From positions 62,001 to 126,000 of the forward strand of contig LNFE01000209.1 in assembly GCA_001464575.1 (NCBI GenBank): a stretch of DNA of 64,000 nucleotides. Reading direction: 5' to 3'. The notes below the pieces were generated by a model. That model saw nothing but the letters and a program-made list of their open reading frames with translations, ran no database searches and was not told the origin of the DNA. The position numbers were made by a program, and so were the translations under genes. Each line of letters starts with the position of its first letter. The stretch's first letter is position 1. This DNA comes from Acidobacteria bacterium Ga0077553. GTDB taxonomy: Bacteria; Acidobacteriota; Terriglobia; Bryobacterales; Bryobacteraceae. Shown here piece after piece: positions 49,393 through 57,559 of the stretch.

Positions 49393-49732
49393 GGCGCCGT
49401 TTTTTCTCGGGGTGCTTTTGCTCGCCGCCCAACTCGGCGCCATTGCATATTCCCGTTTCACGCCCCTGCGGTATTTTTGCTGGGCCCCGTTTGATCAACA
49501 GACGCAGTATCGGATCGCGGTTTCGATTGGCGGGGAAGGGTTGACGGAGATGCAGGTGCGGCGCCGCTACCGCCGTCCCGCCGAAGGCACCGACAACCGC
49601 AGCGCCCACCATCTGTTCGACCTGATCGAACGCGCCGAAAGGAAACTTGAACCGGCGGGACGCAGCCAAGTCACCGTCGTCTACAGCATCAATGGCGGTC
49701 CGGAAGACATATGGCAATACCCGCGGCGCTAA
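49382..49732 (+). CDS. Hypothetical membrane-anchored protein, probable TTG start
   Basis: LVGRAPFFLGVLLLAAQLGAIAYSRFTPLRYFCWAPFDQQTQYRIAV; overlaps flanking genes. Confidence 0.65.
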   Translation: MVGRAPFFLGVLLLAAQLGAIAYSRFTPLRYFCWAPFDQQTQYRIAVSIGGEGLTEMQVRRRYRRPAEGTDNRSAHHLFDLIERAERKLEPAGRSQVTVVYSINGGPEDIWQYPRR

Positions 49733-50856
49733 CCCGGCCCTTCCGGCTGACCGGCCTCGAACTGCCGCCGCAGACGGTGCTGATCTGCCGTCTGCTGGCG
49801 CTGACCCTGCTTCTCACTTGGCATGTTCAGCATTTCCAAACGCCGTTTCTTTCGTTCCTGCCGTTCTTGGAGGAACTCCCCGGGGTCCCGTTCCAACGGA
49901 CGCTGCAGGCGACCGTCGTCCTCGGCTCGCTGGCGATCCTGTTCTCGACGCGACTGCGGCTAGCGGCCTTCGTCACCGGCGGGGCGCTGCTGCTGGCCGT
50001 GGTCAGTTCGCGGGCTTACTACGGGAATAACAAAGCCTTCACGGCGCTGCTGCTGCTGCTGGCGGCCGCCGGCGACGTTCGCCTGCTCCGCTGGCAAGTG
50101 GCGATTCTCTACTTCGGGGCTGGTTTAAACAAAGCGTTTGACCCGGACTGGCACTCCGGCCAGTTCTTTCACCATTGGGCGGGGACGCGTCTCGAGAATC
50201 CGCTTTACTTGTGGGCCGCCCCGCTGCTGCCACCTCTGGTGCTCGGCAAGATCTTCTGCTGGGGCACGATCGTCGTGGAACTGGCGTTGGCGATCCTCAT
50301 GCTCTTCCGGCGTTTCGCCTGGCCGGCGATTTGGATTTCGGCGCTCTTTCAATGCGGCCTGTTGCTGTTTACCGGGCAGACCTTCACGCTCTTCTTTTTC
50401 GCCTCGCAGATTGCGCTGTTCGCCTTCGTCGAATGGCCACAGGAGCGCATCACCGTGATCTGGGACGGCGAGTGCGGCTTCTGCGCGCAGACGAAAGACC
50501 GCATCAATCGCTTCGATTGGGACGGCATCTTCCATTGGGTGCCGCAGCAGACCAACATCGGGGAACGGTGGGGGCTAACGCGCGAAACGCTGGCCAACGC
50601 GATGTACACGGTCTCCGGCGGCTACGTCCGGCATGGCTACGCCGCGTTCCGGGCGATGATCGTTTGGCTGCCCGTATTCTGGTATGCCGCGCTGGCTGCC
50701 GTGGTGCTGGCGCCCCGGCCGGCTGTGGTGGCGCTGCTGCTGCTGCTCACGCCTTTGTCGAACCCGGTGGGCGAGGCGATCTACCGGTGGGTGGCGCGCA
50801 ATCGGCACCGGTTTGGCGACCAAAGCTGCGCCCTGCCTAATCGTCCTCCGTCCTGA
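49711..50856 (+). CDS. Multi-TM (HTTM-like) protein fused to DCC/DUF393 thiol-oxidoreductase-like domain
   Basis: TM-rich N-terminus (VAILYFGAGLNKAFDPDWHSGQFFHHW); ITVIWDGECGFCAQTKDRINRFDW. Confidence 0.85.
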   Translation: MAIPAALTRPFRLTGLELPPQTVLICRLLALTLLLTWHVQHFQTPFLSFLPFLEELPGVPFQRTLQATVVLGSLAILFSTRLRLAAFVTGGALLLAVVSSRAYYGNNKAFTALLLLLAAAGDVRLLRWQVAILYFGAGLNKAFDPDWHSGQFFHHWAGTRLENPLYLWAAPLLPPLVLGKIFCWGTIVVELALAILMLFRRFAWPAIWISALFQCGLLLFTGQTFTLFFFASQIALFAFVEWPQERITVIWDGECGFCAQTKDRINRFDWDGIFHWVPQQTNIGERWGLTRETLANAMYTVSGGYVRHGYAAFRAMIVWLPVFWYAALAAVVLAPRPAVVALLLLLTPLSNPVGEAIYRWVARNRHRFGDQSCALPNRPPS

Positions 50857-50889
50857 GCCGTTTTCGGCGCCGATTGCGAGTTATCTGGC

Positions 50890-51309
50890 ATGCCTACCCA
50901 CGCCCCTGGCTCGATGGAACACCTAGCCCTCCGCCTCGCCGCCCGCACCGGGCTACGGACCACCACGTGCCGGAACGTTCTCTCTGGCCGGTACCGGAAG
51001 TACAACCGCACCATTCAGCTCCGGGCCGCGAAAGGCATCGAGAGCATTATCCAATCGGATGGCGGTTCGCCGAGCGTCTACGCCGACTCCGGATCTTCCG
51101 CGCCCAAGGACAGCAGTTTTCTCGGGAACCTCGCCTCGGCCATCGTGAGCGGGTATGTCACCTTCGGCAGTAACCTTGCCAAGCATGCCGCCAAAGGCTT
51201 TGTCGCGTGGGTCACCGGCGCCGGCGCCGGCACCGGCGGTTCCGAGGAAGGAGAAGGCGACGGTGACGGCGAGGGCGAAGGTGGCGGAGAAGGCGAAGAG
51301 GAGGAGTAG
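50890..51309 (+). CDS. Hypothetical protein with acidic Gly/Glu/Asp low-complexity tail
   Basis: ORF with GTGGSEEGEGDGDGEGEGGGEGEEEE C-terminus. Confidence 0.5.
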   Translation: MPTHAPGSMEHLALRLAARTGLRTTTCRNVLSGRYRKYNRTIQLRAAKGIESIIQSDGGSPSVYADSGSSAPKDSSFLGNLASAIVSGYVTFGSNLAKHAAKGFVAWVTGAGAGTGGSEEGEGDGDGEGEGGGEGEEEE

Positions 51310-51311
51310 CG

Positions 51312-51539
51312 CTAGGTCGTCAATACGCCGTGCAGCTTCTCGTTCATCAGGTCCTTCACGTACAGCTTCAACTTCTTGAGCCGGGCTTCTTCGAGCTGCT
51401 CCTGGTCGGAGAGAAATTCCTGACTCTCCATTTGGGTCACGCGCCGGTCTAACTCAGCGTGTTTTTGAGCCAGCAGCCGGAACTCCTCGCTCGTCGCCAT
51501 CAGATGCGCTTTTAACTCATCCTGGTTCTGCAATTCCAT
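51312..51539 (-). CDS. DUF465 (YdcH-like) small coiled-coil protein
   Basis: LKAHLMATSEEFRLLAQKHAELDRRVTQMESQEFLSDQEQLEEARLKKLKLYVKDLMN; AAGGAGG upstream of start. Confidence 0.85.
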   Translation of the reverse strand: MELQNQDELKAHLMATSEEFRLLAQKHAELDRRVTQMESQEFLSDQEQLEEARLKKLKLYVKDLMNEKLHGVLTT

Positions 51540-51579
51540 GAACTTGGAACCTCCTTTTTAAACTTCAGGTAATGGCAAC

Positions 51580-51933
51580 CTACACCTTTCGCCGCTCCAT
51601 GACAAGGGCATCCTCCCGCGGGTCGCGGTAGTAATCTTTCCGCCTTCCGGTTACGACGAAGCCCACAGTGCTATAGAGCGCTAGGGCCGCCGCATTGCTC
51701 TCGCGCACCTCCAGGAACACGGTTCCCTCGAGCGCTGCGGCCAACAAGGCCGACGCCAGCCCTCGCCGCCGATACTCCTCGGCGATCTCCACCTGCAACA
51801 ATTCGCTCTCGCCCTCGCCGAGGTTTCGCACAGCGGCCCAGCCCCGTACGGCCCCTTCCAACTCCACCACCCAGATCTCGTAAGCGGCCCATTCCGCCGG
51901 CGCTTCGTCTGGCCGGCCGCGCCGGACGATCAC
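51580..51933 (-). CDS. GNAT N-acetyltransferase (RimI-like)
   Basis: LLQVEIAEEYRRRGLASALLAAALEGTVFLEVRESNAAALALYSTVGFVVTGRRKDYY; likely GTG start at 51933 overlapping the upstream gene stop. Confidence 0.85.
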   Translation of the reverse strand: MIVRRGRPDEAPAEWAAYEIWVVELEGAVRGWAAVRNLGEGESELLQVEIAEEYRRRGLASALLAAALEGTVFLEVRESNAAALALYSTVGFVVTGRRKDYYRDPREDALVMERRKV

Positions 51934-53513
51934 AGCAGTTCCTCCCAGATTCGCTTCTGTTCGCGGCCAATCGCCTCCCAGCCAAACTGCTCTATAGCAA
52001 TTTCCTCCGCCCGGCGCGCCAGCCGCTCGCGCCGTTCGCCGTCCCGCAGCAAGGTGACGATCCCTTCCGCCATCGCCGCCGCGTCCGCCGCCACCCACAC
52101 GCTTTCGCCGTGGCGCAGACCGAGCCCGTCGCATCCGCTCGGCGTCGCCACCACGGCGCGCCGCATCGCCATGGCTTCGAGCACCTTCAGGTTCGTCCCA
52201 GCGGAGACCAGCGTCGGAGCCAGCACCAGATTGGTCGACTCGTAAAAGGGCACGACATCCGCCACGAACCCGTGGAAATCCAACCCCTCCGGAATCGCCG
52301 CATAGAGTTCCGGCCGGGGCCCCGCGATGACGGTCAACTCCGCCGCGGGCTCCTGCGCCAGGACCAGCGGCCATACTTGATCCCACAGGAAGCGGAAGGC
52401 GGTGACGTTCGGGAAATGACGAAACGAACCCACGAAGAGGACCCGCTTCCCTGCCCCTTCGGGCGTGGCCCGGAAGCGGGCCAGGTCGACCCCGTTCGGC
52501 AAAACGCGCACTCGCGTGGGTTCGGCCAGCAGGGCGGCGTCTTTCTCCGCCATGGCCATGACGCGCCGGAAGCGGCGCACCGCGGTCTTCTCAAACCGTC
52601 GCCATCGCCACGCGCTCCAGCGCGCCCCCATCTGCTGGTAGAGGTCGAAGGTCACATCGTGCTCGACGAGGATGTCGCCCGGGTACCGCGCCAGATACGT
52701 GTACTCGACCTGCAGCAGTTGCCACTTCTCGCGGTCTCGCGCCAAGCGCTCCCGCACCGCGCGGCTCTCATACTCGCGCACTTCCGGCGGCAGCAGGCTT
52801 GCCCAGCGGGGCTCCCGGTAGCGGGGCATCTCGAAGAGCACGGCCTCGTGGACGAGTTCCAGCACCGGAGCTGCGTTGTCGGAGCTGCCGGGCTCGGCGA
52901 AGCAGTAGAACCAGATGTCGAAGTCCTTGGCGGCCTCCCGCAGCAGCGAGTAGATCCGCACCGCTCCGCCATGACCCAACGGCCAGGGGAAGTACGGCGA
53001 CAGGATGGCCACACGCGGCCGCCCGGTAAGCGCCCGCCCGGCCAGGGTTACGCTCGCCGCGGAGGGCCGGCTCCGTTCCCGGGCCATCGGCCACCACGAC
53101 GGCCGCAGCCAAATGCGGTCGAGCGGCACGCCGGCCACGAATAGCGCGGAGGCGATGGCCGACCGTACGCGCAGATGATGGCGCTCGCCGCGGGCGTTGA
53201 ACGCCAGCATTTTCCGCGGCGCGGCTTGAAACACCAGCCAGCACAGCGAATCCCGCCCCAGCAAAAAGGGTGCCAGGCCAATCCGCTTCGGCCCCAGTTG
53301 CATCCGCAACTCCGCCAGGGACGGCGCGTGGAGTACAAGAGGAATGCCAAACCCCAGCGGCTCGCCAATCGAGACGACGTAGTGTTCCCGGTCAGGCTCG
53401 AGGGCTAGAATCTCCTCATACATCGCCCGGACCCGCTCTACCGGACCGGAGGCGAAATGCACCACCACGGCTTCGGCTTCGTATCCCAACAACTGCCGCA
53501 GGGCCTTCCGCAT
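51930..53513 (-). CDS. Glycosyltransferase (GT4-like)
   Basis: RVAILSPYFPWPLGHGGAVRIYSLLREAAK; KRVLFVGSFRHFPNVTAFRFLWDQVWPLV; SAGTNLKVLEAMAMRRAVVATPSGCDGL. Confidence 0.88.
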   Translation of the reverse strand: MRKALRQLLGYEAEAVVVHFASGPVERVRAMYEEILALEPDREHYVVSIGEPLGFGIPLVLHAPSLAELRMQLGPKRIGLAPFLLGRDSLCWLVFQAAPRKMLAFNARGERHHLRVRSAIASALFVAGVPLDRIWLRPSWWPMARERSRPSAASVTLAGRALTGRPRVAILSPYFPWPLGHGGAVRIYSLLREAAKDFDIWFYCFAEPGSSDNAAPVLELVHEAVLFEMPRYREPRWASLLPPEVREYESRAVRERLARDREKWQLLQVEYTYLARYPGDILVEHDVTFDLYQQMGARWSAWRWRRFEKTAVRRFRRVMAMAEKDAALLAEPTRVRVLPNGVDLARFRATPEGAGKRVLFVGSFRHFPNVTAFRFLWDQVWPLVLAQEPAAELTVIAGPRPELYAAIPEGLDFHGFVADVVPFYESTNLVLAPTLVSAGTNLKVLEAMAMRRAVVATPSGCDGLGLRHGESVWVAADAAAMAEGIVTLLRDGERRERLARRAEEIAIEQFGWEAIGREQKRIWEELL

Positions 53514-53514
53514 G

Positions 53515-54675
53515 CTATTCCTTAGTGCTATATAGCACTAAGACTCCCAGCAGCGGCAGCACCGCAGTGCCCCAACAGACGGGCCCAAAGCCATACTGAT
53601 CGACCACCCGGCCGACGAGCGGCGACGTGACGGCCTGCATCAGCGCATAGGCGGCGGTCAGCGAGGCGACGGCGAACCCGGCCCGCCCCGCGCCGAACAG
53701 GTCGAGCGGCAAGGCATAGACATTGACACTGAGGATGAGGGAGCCGAGGAAGCTCATCCCAATAGCGACCGCCGCCCAGAGGGCACTGGGCATGGCCGGC
53801 ACGGCCACCGTCGCCAAGCCGAGCACCACGGCCCCGACGAACGCCGCGCGGCGCCGGGCGTCCGGCGCAGGCAAGCCGCCCTTCATCCAACGGAACGCGA
53901 GCGTCCCGCCAATTACCCCGCCGCCCACGGCAAACACGGGCGGCAGCCAGGCCAATTCGCCGCTACCCCAGACTTTGACGAGGTACGCCGTCGTCCAGGA
54001 ACTCCACAGCGCGTAGGCCATCATTCCTAACCCGTTGGCCAGGAGCACGCCCCAATAGGCGCGCCGCCGCAACAGATCGCCCACCGGCGCGGGCGCCTGG
54101 GTCACGGCTTGTTCCGGAGCGCCCTTGGTGGCCCACCACATCAGCGGGATCCACAGAAAGCCGAGCAAGCCCGGCCCCAAAAACGCCTGCCGCCAACCGA
54201 AGTACTGCGTCGCCCAGTTGATCCACAGCGGCGCCAGGATCATACCGAGCGAAATGCCGATCTGGTTGCTCGCCGTGCCAAACGCCCGTTCTTCCGGCGG
54301 CAGAAATGTGCCAAACGCTTTGCCGGTGGCCGGAATGCCCCCTCCCTGCGCGAAGCCCAGCAACATGCGGAAGCCCACCAGGCTCCCCAAGCCGCCCACC
54401 CAGCTCATGCCGACGGTGGCGATTGACCACAACCCCACGGTCAATGCCGAACCTCCGCGTAGGCCGATCCGGTCGAGCGTCAACCCCAAGACGGCCGCGC
54501 CGACGGCATAGATCAGCGCGTAGGCGGTGATGAGGTAGCCGAAGCCCTCATAGCTCAGCGCGAACTCCTTCCGGATTACCGGCTCGAGGGCGGCGAACAG
54601 TTGCCGGTCTAGATAGTTCAGGGTCGACGACAGTACAAAGATCGCGACAGCCACCCAACGTGCCTGCACTCTCAA
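53515..54675 (-). CDS. MFS transporter
   Basis: Multi-TM; LNYLDRQLFAALEPVIRKEFALSYEGFGYLITAYALIYAVGA; LGFAQGGGIPATGKAFGTFLPPEERAFG. Confidence 0.92.
   Translation of the reverse strand: MRVQARWVAVAIFVLSSTLNYLDRQLFAALEPVIRKEFALSYEGFGYLITAYALIYAVGAAVLGLTLDRIGLRGGSALTVGLWSIATVGMSWVGGLGSLVGFRMLLGFAQGGGIPATGKAFGTFLPPEERAFGTASNQIGISLGMILAPLWINWATQYFGWRQAFLGPGLLGFLWIPLMWWATKGAPEQAVTQAPAPVGDLLRRRAYWGVLLANGLGMMAYALWSSWTTAYLVKVWGSGELAWLPPVFAVGGGVIGGTLAFRWMKGGLPAPDARRRAAFVGAVVLGLATVAVPAMPSALWAAVAIGMSFLGSLILSVNVYALPLDLFGAGRAGFAVASLTAAYALMQAVTSPLVGRVVDQYGFGPVCWGTAVLPLLGVLVLYSTKE
53521..53542. promoter_or_regulatory. Perfect 22-bp palindrome just upstream of the glycosyltransferase start
   Basis: CTTAGTGCTATATAGCACTAAG, self-reverse-complementary. 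Confidence 0.5.
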
Positions 54676-56093
54676 TCGAACTTCACCCGCGTCACTTCCC
54701 GTGTTTTACTCAGATACTCGACCGTTACGGGGCGCACCGGCTTCTGCGGGCCACAGCTAAGCTTCACTTCGCTCGATCCTTCCAGGTTCAACTGCGCCAC
54801 GTTCTTGACCGTTAGCGGAGTGAGCTTCTTATCTTCGCCGCGCACCTGTAGCCGCAGCGTGCCTCCGACGCAATCCACGCGCTCCAGTTTACCGGTTAGA
54901 GAGGCATCGCCCTTGGGCCCTTCCCACCACTCTTCCACCTTGCCCTTCACCGGCCCCTTGCCGTCGTTGGCCTTGGCCTCCGCCATGCGAATCCGGTTGA
55001 GAGCCTCCTGGCGCAGCCGTTCAATTTCGGCGCGCTCCTTTTCTTCTTCCGCCCGCTTGGCGGCCAACTCGGCCTCCACGCGCCGCTCCTGTGCGGCTAA
55101 CCGCTCGGCGTGCAGCTTTTCGCGCTCGGCCCGCGTCGGCGCGGCCTTTTCAGCGGCCACTAGGCATTTGGTCTCCTCGGCGAACAGTTCGGCTTTGGCA
55201 AACGACGCGGCGGCCTTCTTCCACAACTCGACATCGCGCATCGCCAATCCCGCGGCGTGGCGCCAGCGCTGGGCCCGCCGGCTTTCTTCGGTTTCTAGGG
55301 CGGCCATCTGCACGTGCGGCTCCGGCCAGCGGGGCCACTTCTGCGCCTGTTCTTCGAGCTGAGCCATCGTCAAGCCCTTCAGTTGCGGCGCCGGGCCGTT
55401 CCAGCGGGCTAGCAGGTCCGCAGTCTCCTGGGCATTCAGGATCTCTTCGCGCCAACGTCGGGGATCGATGGGTTTTCCGTTCAGCGCGGCGGTGGCGAAC
55501 TGGCCGCGGGCCAGATGCCCCTTGGCCTCCTCGGTAATCACGGCCTCTTTCACGCCGATGGAGTTTCCCCACGAGACCACCGGGTCCAGCCCCTTCGACA
55601 GGTTGGCCAGCAAAACGCGGGTCTTGCCGCTGTAGCGGTCATCGGTGAAGAGCAGATGGATGCGGGCCCAGGCGAGGTCCGGCCGTGCCACGGGGGCGCC
55701 GACGCGGACGCGCGGTCCGTCGACGGCTAGCGTCGAATACAGGGCGATGACGCCGCGCTCGATCTCCTCATCAAATGGCAGGGTGTTTTCGCGGATCAAC
55801 AGGGCCGCCAGTTCGCCAGGGTCCACCGCTCCGGCCAGATAACCGCCGGGGCCGAGCCGCAACTTCCCCTCGCCTTTGCCGAGGACGAACGTGATCGGCC
55901 AGGACGGCGTCAACTCCTTGCCGAACTGCGCGCTGAGCGTATGCTGCACCTGCACGGCCAGCGCGAGCGCCTCGCGCGCTTCCTTGTCCTTGCCGTTCGT
56001 GTAGACAGTAAACGGCTCGCTGCGGAAGACGCTCCACTTGTCCGCCCCGGCCAGCCCACAGGCCAGCATCGCTGCTACTGCAATCAGTCTCAC
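54672..56093 (-). CDS. Hypothetical secreted protein with coiled-coil segment
   Basis: MRLIAVAAMLACGLAGADKWSVFRSEPFTVYTNGKD; helical AAQERRVEAELAAKRAEEEKERAEIERLRQEALNRI; overlaps MFS start. Confidence 0.75.
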   Translation of the reverse strand: MRLIAVAAMLACGLAGADKWSVFRSEPFTVYTNGKDKEAREALALAVQVQHTLSAQFGKELTPSWPITFVLGKGEGKLRLGPGGYLAGAVDPGELAALLIRENTLPFDEEIERGVIALYSTLAVDGPRVRVGAPVARPDLAWARIHLLFTDDRYSGKTRVLLANLSKGLDPVVSWGNSIGVKEAVITEEAKGHLARGQFATAALNGKPIDPRRWREEILNAQETADLLARWNGPAPQLKGLTMAQLEEQAQKWPRWPEPHVQMAALETEESRRAQRWRHAAGLAMRDVELWKKAAASFAKAELFAEETKCLVAAEKAAPTRAEREKLHAERLAAQERRVEAELAAKRAEEEKERAEIERLRQEALNRIRMAEAKANDGKGPVKGKVEEWWEGPKGDASLTGKLERVDCVGGTLRLQVRGEDKKLTPLTVKNVAQLNLEGSSEVKLSCGPQKPVRPVTVEYLSKTREVTRVKFD

Positions 56094-56102
56094 GAGCCCA
56101 TG

Positions 56103-56717
56103 CTAACGCAGCAGCATCGGGGCGGAAACGACCATCGCCTTGGCCGGTTCGTCCGAGACGCCGCGGTAGGAGTGCAGTTCCGAGGAATCAAAGTAGCAGC
56201 AGTCGCCCGCATGGAGTTCGTGCTCTTCATCTTGATACTGCACGGCCAGCGTGCCGGCCATGACATAAAGGAGCTCGGCACCGGGATGGAGATGGGCCGT
56301 CGCCTCGCCCTCCTTGGCCTGCGGGAACTCGGCCAGGTAGGCCTCGAGCGGTTTGTTGGTGGCCTTAAACGCCAGGACTTCGAAGAAGAAGTTGGGCTTT
56401 TCGAGTTCGGGCCGGTTGGGGAATTTCATACGCTCCTCCTGCCGGACGATCTCAAACATTCCTTCCTTACGGCGGCTGCCGAAGAAGTACTCCATGCCGA
56501 CATCGAAAACCATCGAGAGCCGCGCCAGCGTCGGCAAGGTGGGCACCAGCTTTCCGTTCTCCAGTTGGGAGATCATGGAGGCCGAAAGGCCGGTGTGGCG
56601 GCCCAACTCGGTGAGCGCGATCTTTTTCCGCAGCCGCAGCTGCTTCAGTTTTCGCCCAAGTTCGTAGGAGTTGAGGAGACGGTTGATGGTATCGGGACCA
56701 CTTTCGAAGTCTGACAT
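56103..56717 (-). CDS. XRE-family transcriptional regulator with C-terminal cupin sensor domain
   Basis: HTH LGRKLKQLRLRKKIALTELGRHTGLSASMISQLENGKLVPTLPTLARLSMVF; cupin ATAHLHPGAELLYVMAGTLAVQYQDEEHELHAGDCCYFDSSELHSYRG. Confidence 0.92.
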   Translation of the reverse strand: MSDFESGPDTINRLLNSYELGRKLKQLRLRKKIALTELGRHTGLSASMISQLENGKLVPTLPTLARLSMVFDVGMEYFFGSRRKEGMFEIVRQEERMKFPNRPELEKPNFFFEVLAFKATNKPLEAYLAEFPQAKEGEATAHLHPGAELLYVMAGTLAVQYQDEEHELHAGDCCYFDSSELHSYRGVSDEPAKAMVVSAPMLLR

Positions 56718-56745
56718 GAACCCATTTTAGCGCAGGTTAAAACGC

Positions 56746-56784
56746 TTTCAGTGCGTTATGTGCCACTGAAATGACTTTCAGTGG
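56746..56784. promoter_or_regulatory. Candidate operator: inverted repeat plus extra half-site in divergent intergenic region
   Basis: CCACTGAAA-tgac-TTTCAGTGG (56763-56784) plus a further TTTCAGTG at 56746-56753. Confidence 0.55.
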
Positions 56785-56838
56785 GGTCTAGTATTGACCT
56801 CCCCCCGCTGTTAGGTTGGATTCAGAGGCATTTATCAA

Positions 56839-57528
56839 ATGGCAACCGCCCTTAGCAATCCTACTTTATACAACCCGGCCTTACTGGCCCCTCCGGCTCC
56901 GCAGGTGGTAGAGACCCCGAAACCTGAGCCGATTATCGATGCTGATGCCGAGCTGGTCCCGCTCGCGAAAATGGGTGACCAAGCCGCGTTTACCGAACTT
57001 GTTAACCGCCACTACCAATCCTGCCTCAAACTTGCCCGCTCCATTCTGCGCGACCACGAAGACGCCGAAGACGAAGTCCAAAATGCTTACACGAAGGCGT
57101 TCCTGCACCTGGGTGGCTTCGAAGGCAACTCCCGCTTCTCGACCTGGCTTTCGCGGATAGTGGTGAATCAGTGTCTGATGCGCCTCCGCCAGCTTCGCCG
57201 CGCCCAGTTCACTTACCTCGACGATCCCGGCGCCGACGAGAACCAGACCAAGTTCGAACTCCGCGATACTTCCGAGAACCCGGAACAGCGTTATGGTCGC
57301 AATGAAGTGGCCTCCTTGTTGCAGAAAGAGGTGAACCGGATTCCGCCACTCCTCCGCAAGCCCCTGCTTCTGCGGGAGTCGATGCGGTTGCCCTTGGCTG
57401 ATGTGGCGCAGCAGCTCGACATTTCCGAGGCGGCGGCGAAATCGCGGCTCCTGCGGGCTCGCCGGGAGTTGAAGGACCGGTTGAGCAAGCACCAGGGTCG
57501 CCTCGGCGCGGCAACGCTTCTCAGTTAG
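56839..57528 (+). CDS. RNA polymerase sigma factor, sigma-70 family (ECF)
   Basis: HYQSCLKLARSILRDHEDAEDEVQNAYTKAFLHLGGFEGNSRFSTWLSRIVVNQCLMRLR; LPLADVAQQLDISEAAAKSRLLRARRELK. Confidence 0.93.
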   Translation: MATALSNPTLYNPALLAPPAPQVVETPKPEPIIDADAELVPLAKMGDQAAFTELVNRHYQSCLKLARSILRDHEDAEDEVQNAYTKAFLHLGGFEGNSRFSTWLSRIVVNQCLMRLRQLRRAQFTYLDDPGADENQTKFELRDTSENPEQRYGRNEVASLLQKEVNRIPPLLRKPLLLRESMRLPLADVAQQLDISEAAAKSRLLRARRELKDRLSKHQGRLGAATLLS

Positions 57529-57559
57529 CTATACTGAAGGCGATGTTGTTTCCCCGCGC

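Noticed and set aside
51205-51300. GCCGGC-rich repetitive tract suggesting a repeat array
   Set aside because: Codon-level low complexity (Gly/Ala/Glu) within an ORF; no spacer-repeat structure, so not a CRISPR or satellite.
51934-52386. N-terminal extension of the acetyltransferase ORF (51580..52386)
   Set aside because: Runs through the glycosyltransferase gene with low-complexity sequence; GTG at 51933 is the natural start.
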